64,000 bases of DNA from Blautia sp. (GTDB lineage Bacteria > Bacillota > Clostridia > Lachnospirales > Lachnospiraceae): NCBI GenBank assembly GCA_023663685.1, contig JAMPHB010000001.1, positions 547,220 through 611,219 of the forward strand, given 5' to 3'. The notes below the pieces were generated by a model. The model made no database searches and was not told the DNA's origin. It worked only from the letters and a program-made list of their open reading frames with translations. Positions within the stretch are counted from its first letter, which is position 1; the number at the start of each line of letters is the position of its first letter. The translations under genes were made by a program, and so were the position numbers. Shown piece by piece: positions 8,940 through 18,353 of the stretch.

Positions 8940-10196
8940 TCAGGCGCGAACCTGCCCATTGCCGTAAATGATATACTTGTAGCTGGTCAGCGCCTCCAGC
9001 CCCATGGGGCCTCTCGCGTGCAGCTTCTGCGTGCTGATGCCGATTTCCGCCCCGAAGCCAAACTCCCCTCCGTCCGAAAAGGCGGTAGAGGCATTGACAT
9101 ACACGCAGGCAGAATCCACTTCCTCGAGAAACTTCTGTGAAATATCATAGTTCTTCGTCACGATTGCATCGGAGTGAGCCGTATTATAACGGTTGATATG
9201 GGCAATCGCCTCCTCCAGGGAATCCACAACCTTCACGGACATAATATAGTCCAGATATTCCGTTCCCCAGTCCTCTTCTGCGGCCGCCCGGACAAGAGAG
9301 TGCTCCTCCCCCAGCGCAGCGACCGCCCGGGCGTCTCCCCGCAGCTCCACCGAATGCTCCTGCAAAGCTTCATAGAGCTTCGGCAAAAATTCCTCCGCAA
9401 CCGCGCTGTGCACCACAATGGATTCGCAGGCATTGCAGACACCGATGCGGCGCGTCTTTGCGTTCTTCACAATCTTAACGGCCATATCCAGGTCTGCATA
9501 CTGATCCACATACACATGACAGTTGCCGGTTCCCGTCTCAATCACCGGGATCGTGGCGTTCTCCACCACACTCTGGATCAGCCCGCTGCCGCCCCTTGGA
9601 ATCAGCAGATCCACATACTCTTTCATGCGCATGAACCGCCCGGTCGTCTCCCGGTCGGTGGACGCAATCAAAGACAGCGTTCCTTCCGGAAGGCCATTGG
9701 CTGTAAGTGCCTCCTGCATGGCGGCGACAATCGCAAGATTCGAGTCAATCGCATCGCTGCCACCCTTCAATATCACGCAATTGCCGGACTTAAAGCAAAG
9801 ACCAAAGGCATCCGCTGTCACGTTCGGCCTCGCCTCAAAAATAATGCCGATCACACCGATCGGAACGCGTCGCTTCCCGATAATCAGGCCGTTGGGACGC
9901 TTTTTCATGGAAAGCACCTCCCCGATTGGATCATCCAGCCCCGCAATCTGACGAAGCCCGTCCGCCATTGCGGCTATGCGCTCCCCCGTCAGCTTTAATC
10001 TGTCCTGAAGAGCCTCCGGCATGTGCCGCTCCTTTGCCCGCGCCATATCTCTGTCGTTTGCAGCGAGAATCTCTCCCTCGTGGGCTAAAAGTGCATCCGC
10101 CGCCGCCAGAAGCGTCCTGTTTTTTACCTCCGCATCCAGCGTTCCCACGGTAATCCTTGCCTCGTGTGCCTGCCTGCATAATTCCTCTAATTTCAT
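8940..10196 (-). CDS. proA: Gamma-glutamyl phosphate reductase ProA
   Basis: A 418-residue aldehyde dehydrogenase-family enzyme that makes glutamate-5-semialdehyde in proline synthesis. Motifs include the NADPH/substrate region [30 protein letters not shown] and the catalytic-cysteine segment [14 protein letters not shown]. Two in-frame ATGs lie close together; the second (10196) is 7 bases after AGGAGG, while the first is only one base after it, so the second is chosen. proB lies upstream, separated by two small genes, so the proline pathway genes are in one transcription unit but not adjacent. Confidence 0.96.
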   Translation of the reverse strand: MKLEELCRQAHEARITVGTLDAEVKNRTLLAAADALLAHEGEILAANDRDMARAKERHMPEALQDRLKLTGERIAAMADGLRQIAGLDDPIGEVLSMKKRPNGLIIGKRRVPIGVIGIIFEARPNVTADAFGLCFKSGNCVILKGGSDAIDSNLAIVAAMQEALTANGLPEGTLSLIASTDRETTGRFMRMKEYVDLLIPRGGSGLIQSVVENATIPVIETGTGNCHVYVDQYADLDMAVKIVKNAKTRRIGVCNACESIVVHSAVAEEFLPKLYEALQEHSVELRGDARAVAALGEEHSLVRAAAEEDWGTEYLDYIMSVKVVDSLEEAIAHINRYNTAHSDAIVTKNYDISQKFLEEVDSACVYVNASTAFSDGGEFGFGAEIGISTQKLHARGPMGLEALTSYKYIIYGNGQVRA

Positions 10197-10219
10197 TCCC
10201 ATTCCTCCTGCTCTTACTC

Positions 10220-10813
10220 TTATATGCTTTCTATTGCCGTTTCACACCGGCGGCAGCCCAGCTCCGTGACAACTTCCGCCATACAGACATCCAGCGGCTC
10301 CACCGGAAGCCGGCGGCTTAGCTGCAGCTCAAAACAGATGCCCACCGGAAAAAGCGAGCGGTGTGTGCCCAGATATTTATCGTAATAGCCCCCGCCATAT
10401 CCAATTCTTTCTCCCGCCGCCGAGAAAGCTACGCCCGGCACAAGTACCGGCGTTCTCTTTGCATCTCTTTCCCTCCAAGGCGGCCTCTGCCCCCGTGGCT
10501 CCCTGACGCCAAAGGCTCCCGGTTCCAGTTCCTCCCCGGCCTCCACCCGGTAAAAATCCATCTGTGCGCCATTCACCCGGGGGAAATACAATGCCTTGCC
10601 GTCCTGATACGCCTGCACGAAAAACGCCGACAGCTCTGCCTCGCTGCGAATCGCCGCGTAGACGAGGATTTCGTCCGCCGTCCCATACCAGGCCTGTTCC
10701 AGAAGGCACCCTGCAATCTCTCTGCTTTTTTTGCGCCGCAGCTCCTCGGAAAGCCCGTCCCTGCGCGCTTTCATCTCCTCACGAAGTCGGCGTTTGTCCA
10801 TGCTTTTTTCCAT
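10220..10813 (-). CDS. 5-formyltetrahydrofolate cyclo-ligase
   Basis: A 197-residue protein. N-terminal [15 protein letters not shown] gives the usual basic helix, [10 protein letters not shown] lies mid-protein, and [23 protein letters not shown] is the ATP/folate-binding signature of MTHFS. It converts 5-formyl-THF to 5,10-methenyl-THF with ATP and so returns a storage folate to the one-carbon pool. The ATG at 10813 has GGGGAGAG just upstream; a TTG further up is less likely, and an ATG at 10801 is possible. The start overlaps the end of the UPF0291 gene by 35 bases. Confidence 0.9.
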   Translation of the reverse strand: MEKSMDKRRLREEMKARRDGLSEELRRKKSREIAGCLLEQAWYGTADEILVYAAIRSEAELSAFFVQAYQDGKALYFPRVNGAQMDFYRVEAGEELEPGAFGVREPRGQRPPWRERDAKRTPVLVPGVAFSAAGERIGYGGGYYDKYLGTHRSLFPVGICFELQLSRRLPVEPLDVCMAEVVTELGCRRCETAIESI

Positions 10814-11012
10814 GTCTCTCCCCAAGATTTACCACCGTACCGTCCGCGTCCACAATGTCGATATTATCAAGCTGGCTTCTGATATTTCCACGAATCGCCG
10901 CCACATATTCCTTTCGCAGCAAATCCTGCTCCTTTTTCTCCTCCTCCGTCAGTCCCTCAGCCCTGGACTTTCGGTACAAGGCATTGATGCGGTCTATTTT
11001 TTCCTGATTCAT
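10779..11012 (-). CDS. UPF0291/DUF896 family small protein
   Basis: A 77-residue protein beginning MNQEKIDRINALYRKSRAEG, with LTEEEKKEQDLLRKEY, the two-helix hairpin typical of DUF896 (YnzC/YneI-like). LexA-linked YneA operons of Bacillus carry relatives, but the biochemical role is unknown. GGGAGA lies 8 bases before the ATG at 11012; an alternative ATG two codons earlier is possible. It lies between proB and the folate cyclo-ligase gene and overlaps the latter's start by 35 bases. Confidence 0.85.
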   Translation of the reverse strand: MNQEKIDRINALYRKSRAEGLTEEEKKEQDLLRKEYVAAIRGNIRSQLDNIDIVDADGTVVNLGERHGKKHGQTPTS

Positions 11013-11040
11013 AATCATCTCCCTCTCAAAATCCATACAG

Positions 11041-11916
11041 CTATCCAATGGACTCCGTGACATAGGCCGCCAGATCAAAGTCCGGCTCCCTGTTGGCACA
11101 GAAAAGCGTCCCCACATAGTCCCCCGCAAATATGTCCGGGATCACCCTGACATCCGCTGCATTCGCGATAATCATATCCGCCCCGGAAAGTGTCGCAATT
11201 CTTGCCGCCGTAAGCTTCGTGGTCATCCCTCCGGTTCCCACGCTGCTCCCGGTGGATTCCTTTGCCATATCCCTGATATGCTCATCCAGACTCTCCACAA
11301 CGGGAATCAGCCTTGCCGCGGGGTTAGTATGCGGATCGTCGGTGTAAAGCCCGTCGATATCCGACAGCAAAATCAAAAGATCCGCCCCGACCAAAGCCGA
11401 CACCAGCGCCGACAGCGTATCGTTGTCCCCGAACTTCATCTTTACATTTGCTGTGTCGTTGTCTACAAACTGCATTTCGTAGGTGCTGACGCTGTCATTC
11501 TCATTCACCACCGGAATCACGCCAAGGCCAAACAGCTCCAGAAAGGTATTTTTTGCATTTTCCCTTGACACCGGATTTACCATGGTATTCTTCGTCAAAA
11601 GCACCTGCCCGGCCGTGTGGTTGTACTCCGCAAAAAGCTTCTGATAGGTCATCATCAGCCGCCCCTGCCCCACCGCGGCACAAGCCTGCTTCAGGGATGT
11701 CTTTTTCGGACGCTCTTTGATTCCAAGAGCCGCCCTCCCCACGGCAATCGCTCCAGAGCTCACAAGGCACACATCAATTCCCTGATTGCGCAGATCACAT
11801 ATCACCCGCACCAGATGCTCCATTTTCCCAAGATTTTGACGCCCCGTCTGGGGATGGGTCAGGGAGGAGGATCCTATTTTAATAACCACACGCTTGTAAG
11901 TTCTGTTTGGTTGCAT
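11041..11916 (-). CDS. proB: Glutamate 5-kinase ProB, short form without PUA domain
   Basis: A 291-residue amino-acid kinase. Visible motifs are VVIKIGSSSLT (ATP lysine region), LVSSGAIAVG, NENDSVS, FGDNDTLSA and GTGGMTTKL (substrate and feedback region). It phosphorylates L-glutamate, the first step of proline synthesis. The protein ends about 25 residues after the kinase fold, so the C-terminal PUA domain present in the 367-residue E. coli enzyme is absent. It is the first gene of the long minus-strand block, behind a good promoter and a palindrome. The ribosome site before ATG is weak (AAGGGCGG). Confidence 0.94.
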   Translation of the reverse strand: MQPNRTYKRVVIKIGSSSLTHPQTGRQNLGKMEHLVRVICDLRNQGIDVCLVSSGAIAVGRAALGIKERPKKTSLKQACAAVGQGRLMMTYQKLFAEYNHTAGQVLLTKNTMVNPVSRENAKNTFLELFGLGVIPVVNENDSVSTYEMQFVDNDTANVKMKFGDNDTLSALVSALVGADLLILLSDIDGLYTDDPHTNPAARLIPVVESLDEHIRDMAKESTGSSVGTGGMTTKLTAARIATLSGADMIIANAADVRVIPDIFAGDYVGTLFCANREPDFDLAAYVTESIG

Positions 11917-11945
11917 GACATGACACCGCCCTTTTTCGTATTATG

Positions 11946-11963
11946 CTGTAAACAAGTATACAG
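11946..11963. promoter_or_regulatory. Operator-like palindrome at the proB transcription start
   Basis: CTGTAAACAAGTATACAG is an 18-bp inverted repeat with 7 of 8 arm positions matching. It begins about where the proB transcript should start (8 bases after the -10), a typical repressor position. The regulator is unknown. Confidence 0.45.
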
Positions 11964-11970
11964 TCACATT

Positions 11971-11999
11971 ATTATAGCATTTGCATAAAAAATAAGCAA
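11971..11999 (-). promoter_or_regulatory. Promoter of the proB-led gene block
   Basis: Minus strand TTGCTT (11994-11999), 17-base spacer, TATAAT (11971-11976), with TGC directly before the -10 (extended -10). It lies about 55 bases before the proB ATG. Confidence 0.75.
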
Positions 12000-12027
12000 C
12001 ACGCGTGAAGGCTGCATTTTTTATTGC

Positions 12028-12056
12028 TTGTCCCTGCGGGAATTTTGTTGTATATT
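12028..12056 (+). promoter_or_regulatory. Probable apbE promoter
   Basis: TTGTCC (12028-12033), 17-base spacer, TATATT (12051-12056), 23 bases before the apbE ATG. The -35 is a weak match. Confidence 0.45.
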
Positions 12057-12079
12057 ATGCATGAGAAAGGAATGGAAAC

Positions 12080-13144
12080 ATGAAAAAATACATGAAAAAA
12101 ATTTATAAGTATCACCTTTTTGCCGTCCTGCTTGTGCCCTGCCTGCTTGCACCGCTTCTTTCCGGCTGTGCACACGCGCCCCAAAAGGTTTCAAAATCCG
12201 GCTTTTATTTCGATACCATCATCACGGTCACCCTCTACGGCACAACAGACGCAAGCTATATTGACCAGTGTTTTTCCCTTGCGGCAGAATATGAGCGAAA
12301 ACTGTCAAACACGATCGCAGACAGTGAAATCTCAAAAATAAATGCAGGGGCCGGGGACTTTGTAGAGGTCAGTGACGAGACGCTTGCTCTTTTGCAGGCG
12401 GGCATCCACTACGGTGAAATCAGTGGCGGAAGTTTTGACATCACGGTTGGAAGGCTGTCTGAGCTCTGGAATATCCCGGAGATCGCAAAAAATTCAAAAG
12501 GTGACGACAACGAGGCAGACGCCTCCGTCCTTCCGGATTTCGATATGCTAAATGAGACGCTTTCGCATGTGGATTACAAAAAAATTGCCATAGACGGAAA
12601 CAAGATAAAGCTTGAGGATCCGCAGGCGGCCATCGACCTTGGCGGCATTGCCAAGGGTTTTATCGCAGACAAAATGCGGGAATATCTGCAAAGAGAGGGA
12701 ATTACCTCCGGCATCCTAAATCTCGGCGGCAATGTACTGACAATCGGGGAAAAGGCGGATGGCGCCTTCTACTCCGTCGGTATTCAAAAGCCCTTTGCTG
12801 ACTCCGGCGTCAGTCTCGGCACACTCTCTCTGCGGGATGCCTCCGTGGTATCCTCCGGCATCTATGAACGCTATTTCCGGGTGGACGGAAAGCTTTACCA
12901 TCACATTTTGGATACAGCAACCGGCTACCCAGTGGAGAATAATCTGTATCAGGTGACCATTATCAGCGAAAGCTCCATGGACGGGGACGCGTTAAGCACC
13001 GCCTGCTTTGCCCTCGGTTTATCCGACGGTATGGCACTCGTGGAATCGCTGGAAAATGTAGAGGCAGTCTTCGTAACCGGGGACGGCGTGCTCCACTACA
13101 GCTCCGGCATCGGGGATGACATAACCTTTTTACCTGCAGATTGA
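12080..13144 (+). CDS. apbE: FAD:protein FMN transferase ApbE (lipoprotein)
   Basis: A 354-residue ApbE. The N-terminus has a lysine-rich start, a hydrophobic stretch and the lipobox LLSGC (Cys30), so it should be a membrane-anchored lipoprotein on the outer face. The core shows GRLSELWNIPE, DLGGIAKGFIADKM, GGNVLTIG and the C-terminal metal-site region DALSTACFALGL. ApbE moves FMN from FAD onto a threonine of targets carrying S/T-G-x-T-x-T sites. RnfG and RnfD of the convergent neighbouring rnf operon carry such sites, so they are the obvious substrates. AAAGGA lies before the start. Confidence 0.95.
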   Translation: MKKYMKKIYKYHLFAVLLVPCLLAPLLSGCAHAPQKVSKSGFYFDTIITVTLYGTTDASYIDQCFSLAAEYERKLSNTIADSEISKINAGAGDFVEVSDETLALLQAGIHYGEISGGSFDITVGRLSELWNIPEIAKNSKGDDNEADASVLPDFDMLNETLSHVDYKKIAIDGNKIKLEDPQAAIDLGGIAKGFIADKMREYLQREGITSGILNLGGNVLTIGEKADGAFYSVGIQKPFADSGVSLGTLSLRDASVVSSGIYERYFRVDGKLYHHILDTATGYPVENNLYQVTIISESSMDGDALSTACFALGLSDGMALVESLENVEAVFVTGDGVLHYSSGIGDDITFLPAD

Positions 13145-13173
13145 ATCTCATTTTCGCAAGCTATGCATTTAAT

Positions 13174-13197
13174 AAAAACGGGCGCATATTGCGCCCG
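13174..13197 (-). terminator. Terminator of the rnf operon
   Basis: Perfect 7-bp stem CGGGCGC / GCGCCCG with a 5-base loop, followed on the minus strand by TTTTT. It ends the rnf transcript six bases after the rnfB stop; on the plus strand there is no T-run, so it serves apbE less well. Confidence 0.8.
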
Positions 13198-13203
13198 CTT
13201 CGC

Positions 13204-13992
13204 TTAAATGATAATTTTCTTTGGACATTTCTCCGCACAGATACCACAGCCGGTACACTTCTCCTGATCAATGTAAGCGATATTGTCTACCACATGCACC
13301 GCATCGGACGGACAGTTCTTCTCGCAGAGATGACAGCCGATACAGCCTACCGAGCAGGCACTCATCACGTCCTTGCCCTTATCCTTTGAGCTGCACTGTA
13401 CCAGATGCAAAGCGCCATAGGGGACAAGCTCGATCAGATGCTTCGGGCAGGCAACGACACACTTGCCGCAGGCCTTGCAGGCCTTCTCGTCCACCTTTGC
13501 GATACCGTCTACAATATGAATGGCATCAAAGGGACAAGCCTTCACACAAGTGCCGTAGCCGAGACAGCCGTAATTGCAGGACTTTGGACCGCCATTGGGG
13601 ACAAAGGCCATCGCCGTACAGTCCTCGATACCCGTGTAATCGTAATCCTGCTTCGCCTTCTCGCAGGTGCCTGCGCACTTGACAAAGGCAACCTTTTTCG
13701 CTCCCGCCTCCGCAGACACTCCCATAATCTCACCGATTTTCGCGGCAACCGGATCACCGCCCACCGGGCACTGGCCCACCGGAGCCTCTCCCTTGACGAT
13801 TGCGGCGGCAAGGCCGGAACATCCCGCATAGCCGCAGCCTCCGCAGTTATTGCCCGGAAGCTCACCGAGTACAGCCTCTTCTCTGGGGTCCACCTCGACC
13901 TTGAACTTCTCCCCCGAGATTCCAAGGAAAAATCCGAGAATAATTCCCACACAGCCCACAACCAGAGCTGCGACGATAATAGCAGTAATCAT
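13204..13992 (-). CDS. rnfB: Rnf electron transport complex subunit RnfB
   Basis: A 262-residue iron-sulfur protein with an N-terminal membrane helix (about residues 3-25), the CGGCGYAGC...CPVGG cluster motif characteristic of RnfB, and four CxxCxxCxxxCP ferredoxin motifs (CGTCVKACP after an extra cysteine, CKACGKCVVACP, CIGCHLCEKNCP, CTGCGICAEKCP). RnfB is the entry point for electrons from reduced ferredoxin in the Na+/H+-pumping Rnf complex. It is the last gene of rnfCDGEAB, followed by a terminator, and has more ferredoxin motifs than gammaproteobacterial RnfB, as usual in clostridia. Confidence 0.96.
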   Translation of the reverse strand: MITAIIVAALVVGCVGIILGFFLGISGEKFKVEVDPREEAVLGELPGNNCGGCGYAGCSGLAAAIVKGEAPVGQCPVGGDPVAAKIGEIMGVSAEAGAKKVAFVKCAGTCEKAKQDYDYTGIEDCTAMAFVPNGGPKSCNYGCLGYGTCVKACPFDAIHIVDGIAKVDEKACKACGKCVVACPKHLIELVPYGALHLVQCSSKDKGKDVMSACSVGCIGCHLCEKNCPSDAVHVVDNIAYIDQEKCTGCGICAEKCPKKIII

Positions 13993-14025
13993 AAGTCTTT
14001 TACCTCCTGTAATGCCCCGAAAGGA

Positions 14026-14631
14026 CTATATCATTCCCGAGAAGCCCATAAAAGCAATGGACATCAGGCAGGCGGTCAGCAGTACGATCGCAGTCCCCTG
14101 AAAGGGCTTAGGAATGTCATTATACTCAATCTTCTCGCGGATTCCGGCCATCAGCACGATTGCGATGAAAAAGCCTACCGCCGTGGCAAAACCATACACA
14201 ACACTCTCGAGCAGATTATACTCGTAGGTCACGCAGTTGAGCGCCACGCCAAGCACCGCGCAGTTGGTAGTGATCAGTGGAAGAAATACGCCCAGCGACT
14301 GATACAGAGGGGGCATCTGCTTCTTCAAAAACATCTCCACAAACTGAACCAGCGCAGCAATCACGAGGATGAACACGATAGTCTGTAAATAAGTCAGGTC
14401 AATCCCCTTTTTTTGCAGCGCAGGATTTGCCAGTACAAACTTATAAATCAGCTGTGACACAAAGGATGCCACTGTAATTACGAAAATAACAGCTCCGCCC
14501 ATGCCTGCCGCCGTCTTTGTGTTTTTGGACACGCCGAGGAAGGGGCAGATTCCAAGGAACTGGCTCAACACAACATTATTTACGATGGCAGAACCAACGG
14601 CAATCAAAAGTAAGGATGTCAATGTACTCAT
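14026..14631 (-). CDS. rnfA: Rnf complex membrane subunit RnfA
   Basis: A 201-residue protein with six hydrophobic helices. The N-terminal NNVVLSQFLGICPFLGVS segment contains the conserved cysteine that, with one of RnfE, holds an intramembrane Fe-S cluster in Rnf/Nqr structures. RnfA and RnfE form the pseudo-symmetric half-channel pair. The start overlaps the rnfE stop by 4 bases (ATGA), so translation is coupled. It precedes rnfB by 33 bases. Confidence 0.95.
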   Translation of the reverse strand: MSTLTSLLLIAVGSAIVNNVVLSQFLGICPFLGVSKNTKTAAGMGGAVIFVITVASFVSQLIYKFVLANPALQKKGIDLTYLQTIVFILVIAALVQFVEMFLKKQMPPLYQSLGVFLPLITTNCAVLGVALNCVTYEYNLLESVVYGFATAVGFFIAIVLMAGIREKIEYNDIPKPFQGTAIVLLTACLMSIAFMGFSGMI

Positions 14632-15371
14632 GCTTCTTTACCTCCCTGCTCTCCAGCTGCATCCGCAGCAGACTTCACCGTACTTTTGCCCGTACACATC
14701 GCAGACTGTCCACAGTGGGCGCAGTCTCCGGTCAGACAGCCGGACGGCTCGGCCAAAGGCGTCCCCTTCGCTTCCATGCGTTTTCTGATAATATTCATTC
14801 CCGCAACCAGAAATCCGAGCACAAGAAATGCTCCCGGCGCCATAATGAAAATCGTAATCGGGGTAAAACCGTCGATTGCGGATAAAAACGGCATATTAAA
14901 GAAGGTTCCCGCACCTAAAATCTCGCGGATCAGGCCAATGATGGTAAGACCAATGGTAAAGCCAAGACCCATGCCGATTCCGTCAAAGATTGAGTGCACC
15001 GGCTCATTCTTGGATGCAAAGCTCTCCGCACGGCCTAAAATAATACAGTTTACCACGATGAGCGGAATATATACGCCCAGCGCCTTGGACAGATCCTGCA
15101 GATACGCCTGCATCAGAAGCTGTACCACCGTAACCAGCGATGCCACGATGACAATATATGCAGGGATACGCACCCCGTTGGGAATCACCTTTCGAAACAG
15201 TGAAATCAGCAGGTTTGCAAAAATCAGTACAACCGTCGTGGACAAGCCCATACCGAGCCCGTTGATGGCCGAAGAAGTGACGGCCAGCGTCGGACACATG
15301 CCGAGCATCAGGACAAAGGTTGGATTCTCCTTGATAATCCCGTTATACAAACGCTCCACATATTTATTCAT
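14628..15371 (-). CDS. rnfE: Rnf complex membrane subunit RnfE
   Basis: A 247-residue membrane protein homologous to RnfA, with LMLGMCPTLAVTSSAINGLGMG holding the conserved cysteine and LIVVNCIILGRAE further on. A C-terminal tail of about 35 residues contains several cysteines (CLTGDCAHCGQSAMC), which is longer than in many RnfE proteins. AGGAGG lies 8 bases before the ATG at 15371; an in-frame GTG three codons earlier has no better site. The start overlaps rnfG by 8 bases. Confidence 0.94.
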   Translation of the reverse strand: MNKYVERLYNGIIKENPTFVLMLGMCPTLAVTSSAINGLGMGLSTTVVLIFANLLISLFRKVIPNGVRIPAYIVIVASLVTVVQLLMQAYLQDLSKALGVYIPLIVVNCIILGRAESFASKNEPVHSIFDGIGMGLGFTIGLTIIGLIREILGAGTFFNMPFLSAIDGFTPITIFIMAPGAFLVLGFLVAGMNIIRKRMEAKGTPLAEPSGCLTGDCAHCGQSAMCTGKSTVKSAADAAGEQGGKEA

Positions 15372-15975
15372 TCCCCGCACCTCCTAACGCATTCTCAAAA
15401 TAGTAGATTGCGGCGTTGCAGCCGTTGGCCATCGCCTTTGAGGTGATGGTGGAGCCTGTAATCGACTCAATCTCATTGTCCGCGGCCGGCGTCTGCTTCA
15501 CAACCGTAAAGCTTGAGACTTTTTTGCCCTCAAACTGACTGTAAAAAGCCTCCTCCTCCGCCTTCATGCCAAGTCCCGGCGTCTCTGCGATATCCGTGAT
15601 AGAATAGCCGTTTACCGTCCCGTCGCCCTTAATGCCCACAGAGAAGGTGATGCTTCCCTGGCTTCCATCCTTTGCCGTCACGGTAATGACATAGCCAAGA
15701 GCATTCCCATCCGCATCAAAGGCCGTCTCCACATCGTCAACCGTATCGCTGTATCCCGCATCCGCTACCAGCGCATTCGCCGCCTCCTTGTCGTACTCCA
15801 GCGGCTCAAAATTCGCTGCGTCCGCAAATACCGCCTGATATGCCGCCTTCGTAGCCGCGGCGTTCGCCGCCTCGATCGGCTCCTTGGTAATGCCATAGAC
15901 CACCCCTAAGATCAGCCCGAGAGCCAGAGTAAAGGCAGTCAGAATTAAAGCGTCATGTACAATCTTTTTATTCAT
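15364..15975 (-). CDS. rnfG: Rnf complex FMN-binding subunit RnfG
   Basis: A 203-residue protein with one N-terminal membrane helix (about residues 8-28) and an extracytoplasmic FMN_bind domain. The motif TGSTITSKAM near residue 175 contains the threonine that receives FMN by a phosphoester bond from ApbE, encoded next to the operon. RnfG carries electrons across the complex. It overlaps rnfD and rnfE by 8 bases at each end. Confidence 0.94.
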   Translation of the reverse strand: MNKKIVHDALILTAFTLALGLILGVVYGITKEPIEAANAAATKAAYQAVFADAANFEPLEYDKEAANALVADAGYSDTVDDVETAFDADGNALGYVITVTAKDGSQGSITFSVGIKGDGTVNGYSITDIAETPGLGMKAEEEAFYSQFEGKKVSSFTVVKQTPAADNEIESITGSTITSKAMANGCNAAIYYFENALGGAGNE

Positions 15976-16936
15976 TCTTCTTTGCCTCCTTTGCCTTCAC
16001 CACGCCGAACGCGTTCGGAACGGTGATCTTCTCAATGATCGGCACGAGCAGATTGCTCAGAATGATTGCGAAGGATACTCCCTCCGCATTCGCGCCGAAG
16101 CAGCGGAACAGGCCGGTCAGCAGACCGCAGCATATACCAAACACAATCTGTCCCCGGGGAGTAATCGGCGAGGTCACATAGTCTGTCGCCATGAAAAAGG
16201 CTCCCAGCATCAGACCGCCTCCGCAGAGCTGTGCGACCACATAGGTCACATCAAAGCGCTCCGCGCCGAAAATAAACATAAAAATAGCAAAGGTAACAAT
16301 GTAGGATGCCGGAATCCGAAGATCAATCACCCCGCAGAGAATCAGGATAATCGCACCAATTAAAACGGCAATCACCGAAGTCTCGCCGATGGTGCCCGCG
16401 GTCTTTCCCAGCAGCATATCCATCACGTTCACGCTCGAAAGTCCCTCATTACGGATCAGGGACAAGGGCGTCGCTCCGGTATAAACCTCCGCTCCGTTCT
16501 TTACTACATTAAAATTCGTCATATCCGCAGCAAATGCAATCAGCAAAAAACAGCGTCCGCCCAGAGCCGGGTTCATAAAATTCTGTCCCAGACCGCCAAA
16601 AAGCATTTTTACGATGACAATCGCAAACACGCCGCCGATCACAGCCTCCCACCAAGGCAGTCCCACCGGAAAATTCAGTGCTAACAACAAGCCGGTCACC
16701 ACGGCGGTCAAATCTCCCACGGTATTCTTTTTATGTACGATTTTGTCAAAAAGCCATTCGGAAGCCACACAGCTTGCGATAGTAATTAAAATTAAAAGCA
16801 GCGCACGAAAGCCAAAGTTGTAAATACCAAACAGACTGGCTGGCAGTAACGCAATGATTACATACAGCATCACCCTGCTGGTGGAGTCCTTTGCGCGCAC
16901 ATGCGGTGATGATGAAACCTTATAATTCTCACTCAC
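15968..16936 (-). CDS. rnfD: Rnf complex membrane subunit RnfD
   Basis: A 322-residue membrane protein with about nine to ten hydrophobic helices, related to NqrB. The motif VYTGATPLSL at about residues 165-175 supplies the FMN-attachment threonine. MNPALGGRCFLL and ATDYVTSPITPRGQ are conserved family segments. RnfD is thought to form the ion path together with RnfE and RnfA. rnfC lies 27 bases upstream. Confidence 0.95.
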   Translation of the reverse strand: MSENYKVSSSPHVRAKDSTSRVMLYVIIALLPASLFGIYNFGFRALLLILITIASCVASEWLFDKIVHKKNTVGDLTAVVTGLLLALNFPVGLPWWEAVIGGVFAIVIVKMLFGGLGQNFMNPALGGRCFLLIAFAADMTNFNVVKNGAEVYTGATPLSLIRNEGLSSVNVMDMLLGKTAGTIGETSVIAVLIGAIILILCGVIDLRIPASYIVTFAIFMFIFGAERFDVTYVVAQLCGGGLMLGAFFMATDYVTSPITPRGQIVFGICCGLLTGLFRCFGANAEGVSFAIILSNLLVPIIEKITVPNAFGVVKAKEAKKNE

Positions 16937-16963
16937 AGCAATCCACCTCTTTCTTGTAATGTC

Positions 16964-18289
16964 TTATTTTTGTTTCCGTTTCTCGGCTAAAACCAGCTTT
17001 TTCATTGTCTTTACAGACTGGGCAACCTGACGTCTGGAGGGACATACATAGGTGCAGCTCCCGCACTCAATGCACTCAAGCCCATGCCATTTTTCAAAAG
17101 CCTCCATCTGGCCGGTATTGCCAAATTTGGCAAGCCGCGAAGGAATCAGATTCTCCGGGCAGGCCTCCACACAGCGGCCACAGTTGATGCACGCTAAAGG
17201 CTCTCCCACTTCCTCCACCGCATCCTTCGTAAAGCAAAGGATAGAGGAAGATGTTTTCGTCGTGGGAATGTCCAGACTAAACATGGAAAATCCCATCATC
17301 GGCCCTCCGGAAATAATCTTCTCCGGCTCTGCCGTAAAGCCTCCCGCCGCGTCAATGAGCTGCTGGTAGGGTGTTCCCATACTGTAGAGCAGGTTCGACG
17401 GCTCTTTGACCGCGTCTCCCGTCACCGTAGATACGCGCTTCATCACCGGTATTCCGTTCTTCACCGCCTGATAGACCGCGATGATTGTCTCCACATTGTC
17501 CACGATACAGCCCGCATCCGCAGGAAGCATCTTGGAATTGATGGCTCTTCCCGTCACCGCATAGATGAGCTGGCGCTCGCCTCCCTGCGGGTACTTTGTC
17601 AGAAGCTCGCACACCTCCATGCGCGGCTCGTCCTTCGTGAGCTCCTTAAGCTTCTCAATACAGTCCGGCTTGTTGTTTTCCACGCCGAACACACCCTTTG
17701 CATTGTCAAACAGCCTTAAAATAATCTTCATTCCCTCCACAAGCTCCTCGGGATTTTCCAGCATCCGCCGGTAGTCTGCGGTCAGGTAAGGCTCGCACTC
17801 CGCACAGTTAGCAATGATATACTCAATCTTATCCGGCTCCTTGGGAGAAAGCTTTACATGCGTAGGAAAGCCCGCGCCGCCCATGCCGACCACGCCTGCC
17901 TCCTTTACCCTGCCGATAATATCCTCCTTCGACAGAGATGCTGTATCCTCCACAGCAGAATACTCCACTTCCTCAAACCGGTCGTCGCTCTCGATCACAA
18001 TGGAATTCACCATATCACCCACAGCAACCCGCCGGGGTTCAATCTTTTTGACCGTGCCGGATACGGAGGAATAAATCGGAGAGGATACGAAGCCGCCTGC
18101 TTCTGCGATCTTCTGCCCCTTTTTCACCGTATCGCCCACAGCGACAATCGGAGACGCCGGCGCGCCAATGTGCTGTGACATTGGGAATACCAGCTCGCCC
18201 TTGGGTAAAACCTCTCTGATTGGCGAATCCTTGGCAAGCTCCTTGCCCTCAAAGGGATGCACGCCGCCTTTAAACGTTTTCAAACCCAT
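16964..18289 (-). CDS. rnfC: Rnf complex NADH-binding subunit RnfC
   Basis: A 441-residue soluble subunit. Order: an N-terminal barrel with GGVHPFEGKE and a lipoyl-like fold, a flavin/NADH-binding region with GMGGAGFPTHVK (about residues 132-143), a SLBB segment near the middle, then two [4Fe-4S] motifs, CINCGRCVEACP and CIECGSCTYVCP. It is the NAD+ reduction site of Rnf and homologous to NqrA/NuoF. First gene of the operon, with AGAGGG before ATG and an extended -10 promoter about 65 bases upstream. Confidence 0.96.
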   Translation of the reverse strand: MGLKTFKGGVHPFEGKELAKDSPIREVLPKGELVFPMSQHIGAPASPIVAVGDTVKKGQKIAEAGGFVSSPIYSSVSGTVKKIEPRRVAVGDMVNSIVIESDDRFEEVEYSAVEDTASLSKEDIIGRVKEAGVVGMGGAGFPTHVKLSPKEPDKIEYIIANCAECEPYLTADYRRMLENPEELVEGMKIILRLFDNAKGVFGVENNKPDCIEKLKELTKDEPRMEVCELLTKYPQGGERQLIYAVTGRAINSKMLPADAGCIVDNVETIIAVYQAVKNGIPVMKRVSTVTGDAVKEPSNLLYSMGTPYQQLIDAAGGFTAEPEKIISGGPMMGFSMFSLDIPTTKTSSSILCFTKDAVEEVGEPLACINCGRCVEACPENLIPSRLAKFGNTGQMEAFEKWHGLECIECGSCTYVCPSRRQVAQSVKTMKKLVLAEKRKQK

Positions 18290-18353
18290 TCTTGTGCCCT
18301 CTTTCTTGTAAATTTTGGCAAAATAAGATATATTTCAACCAATAGATGATATA

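Noticed and set aside
13405..14388. Long plus-strand open frame across rnfB and rnfA
   Set aside because: It is antisense to two clear Rnf genes with strong motifs; the translated sequence is His/Arg-rich and matches no family.
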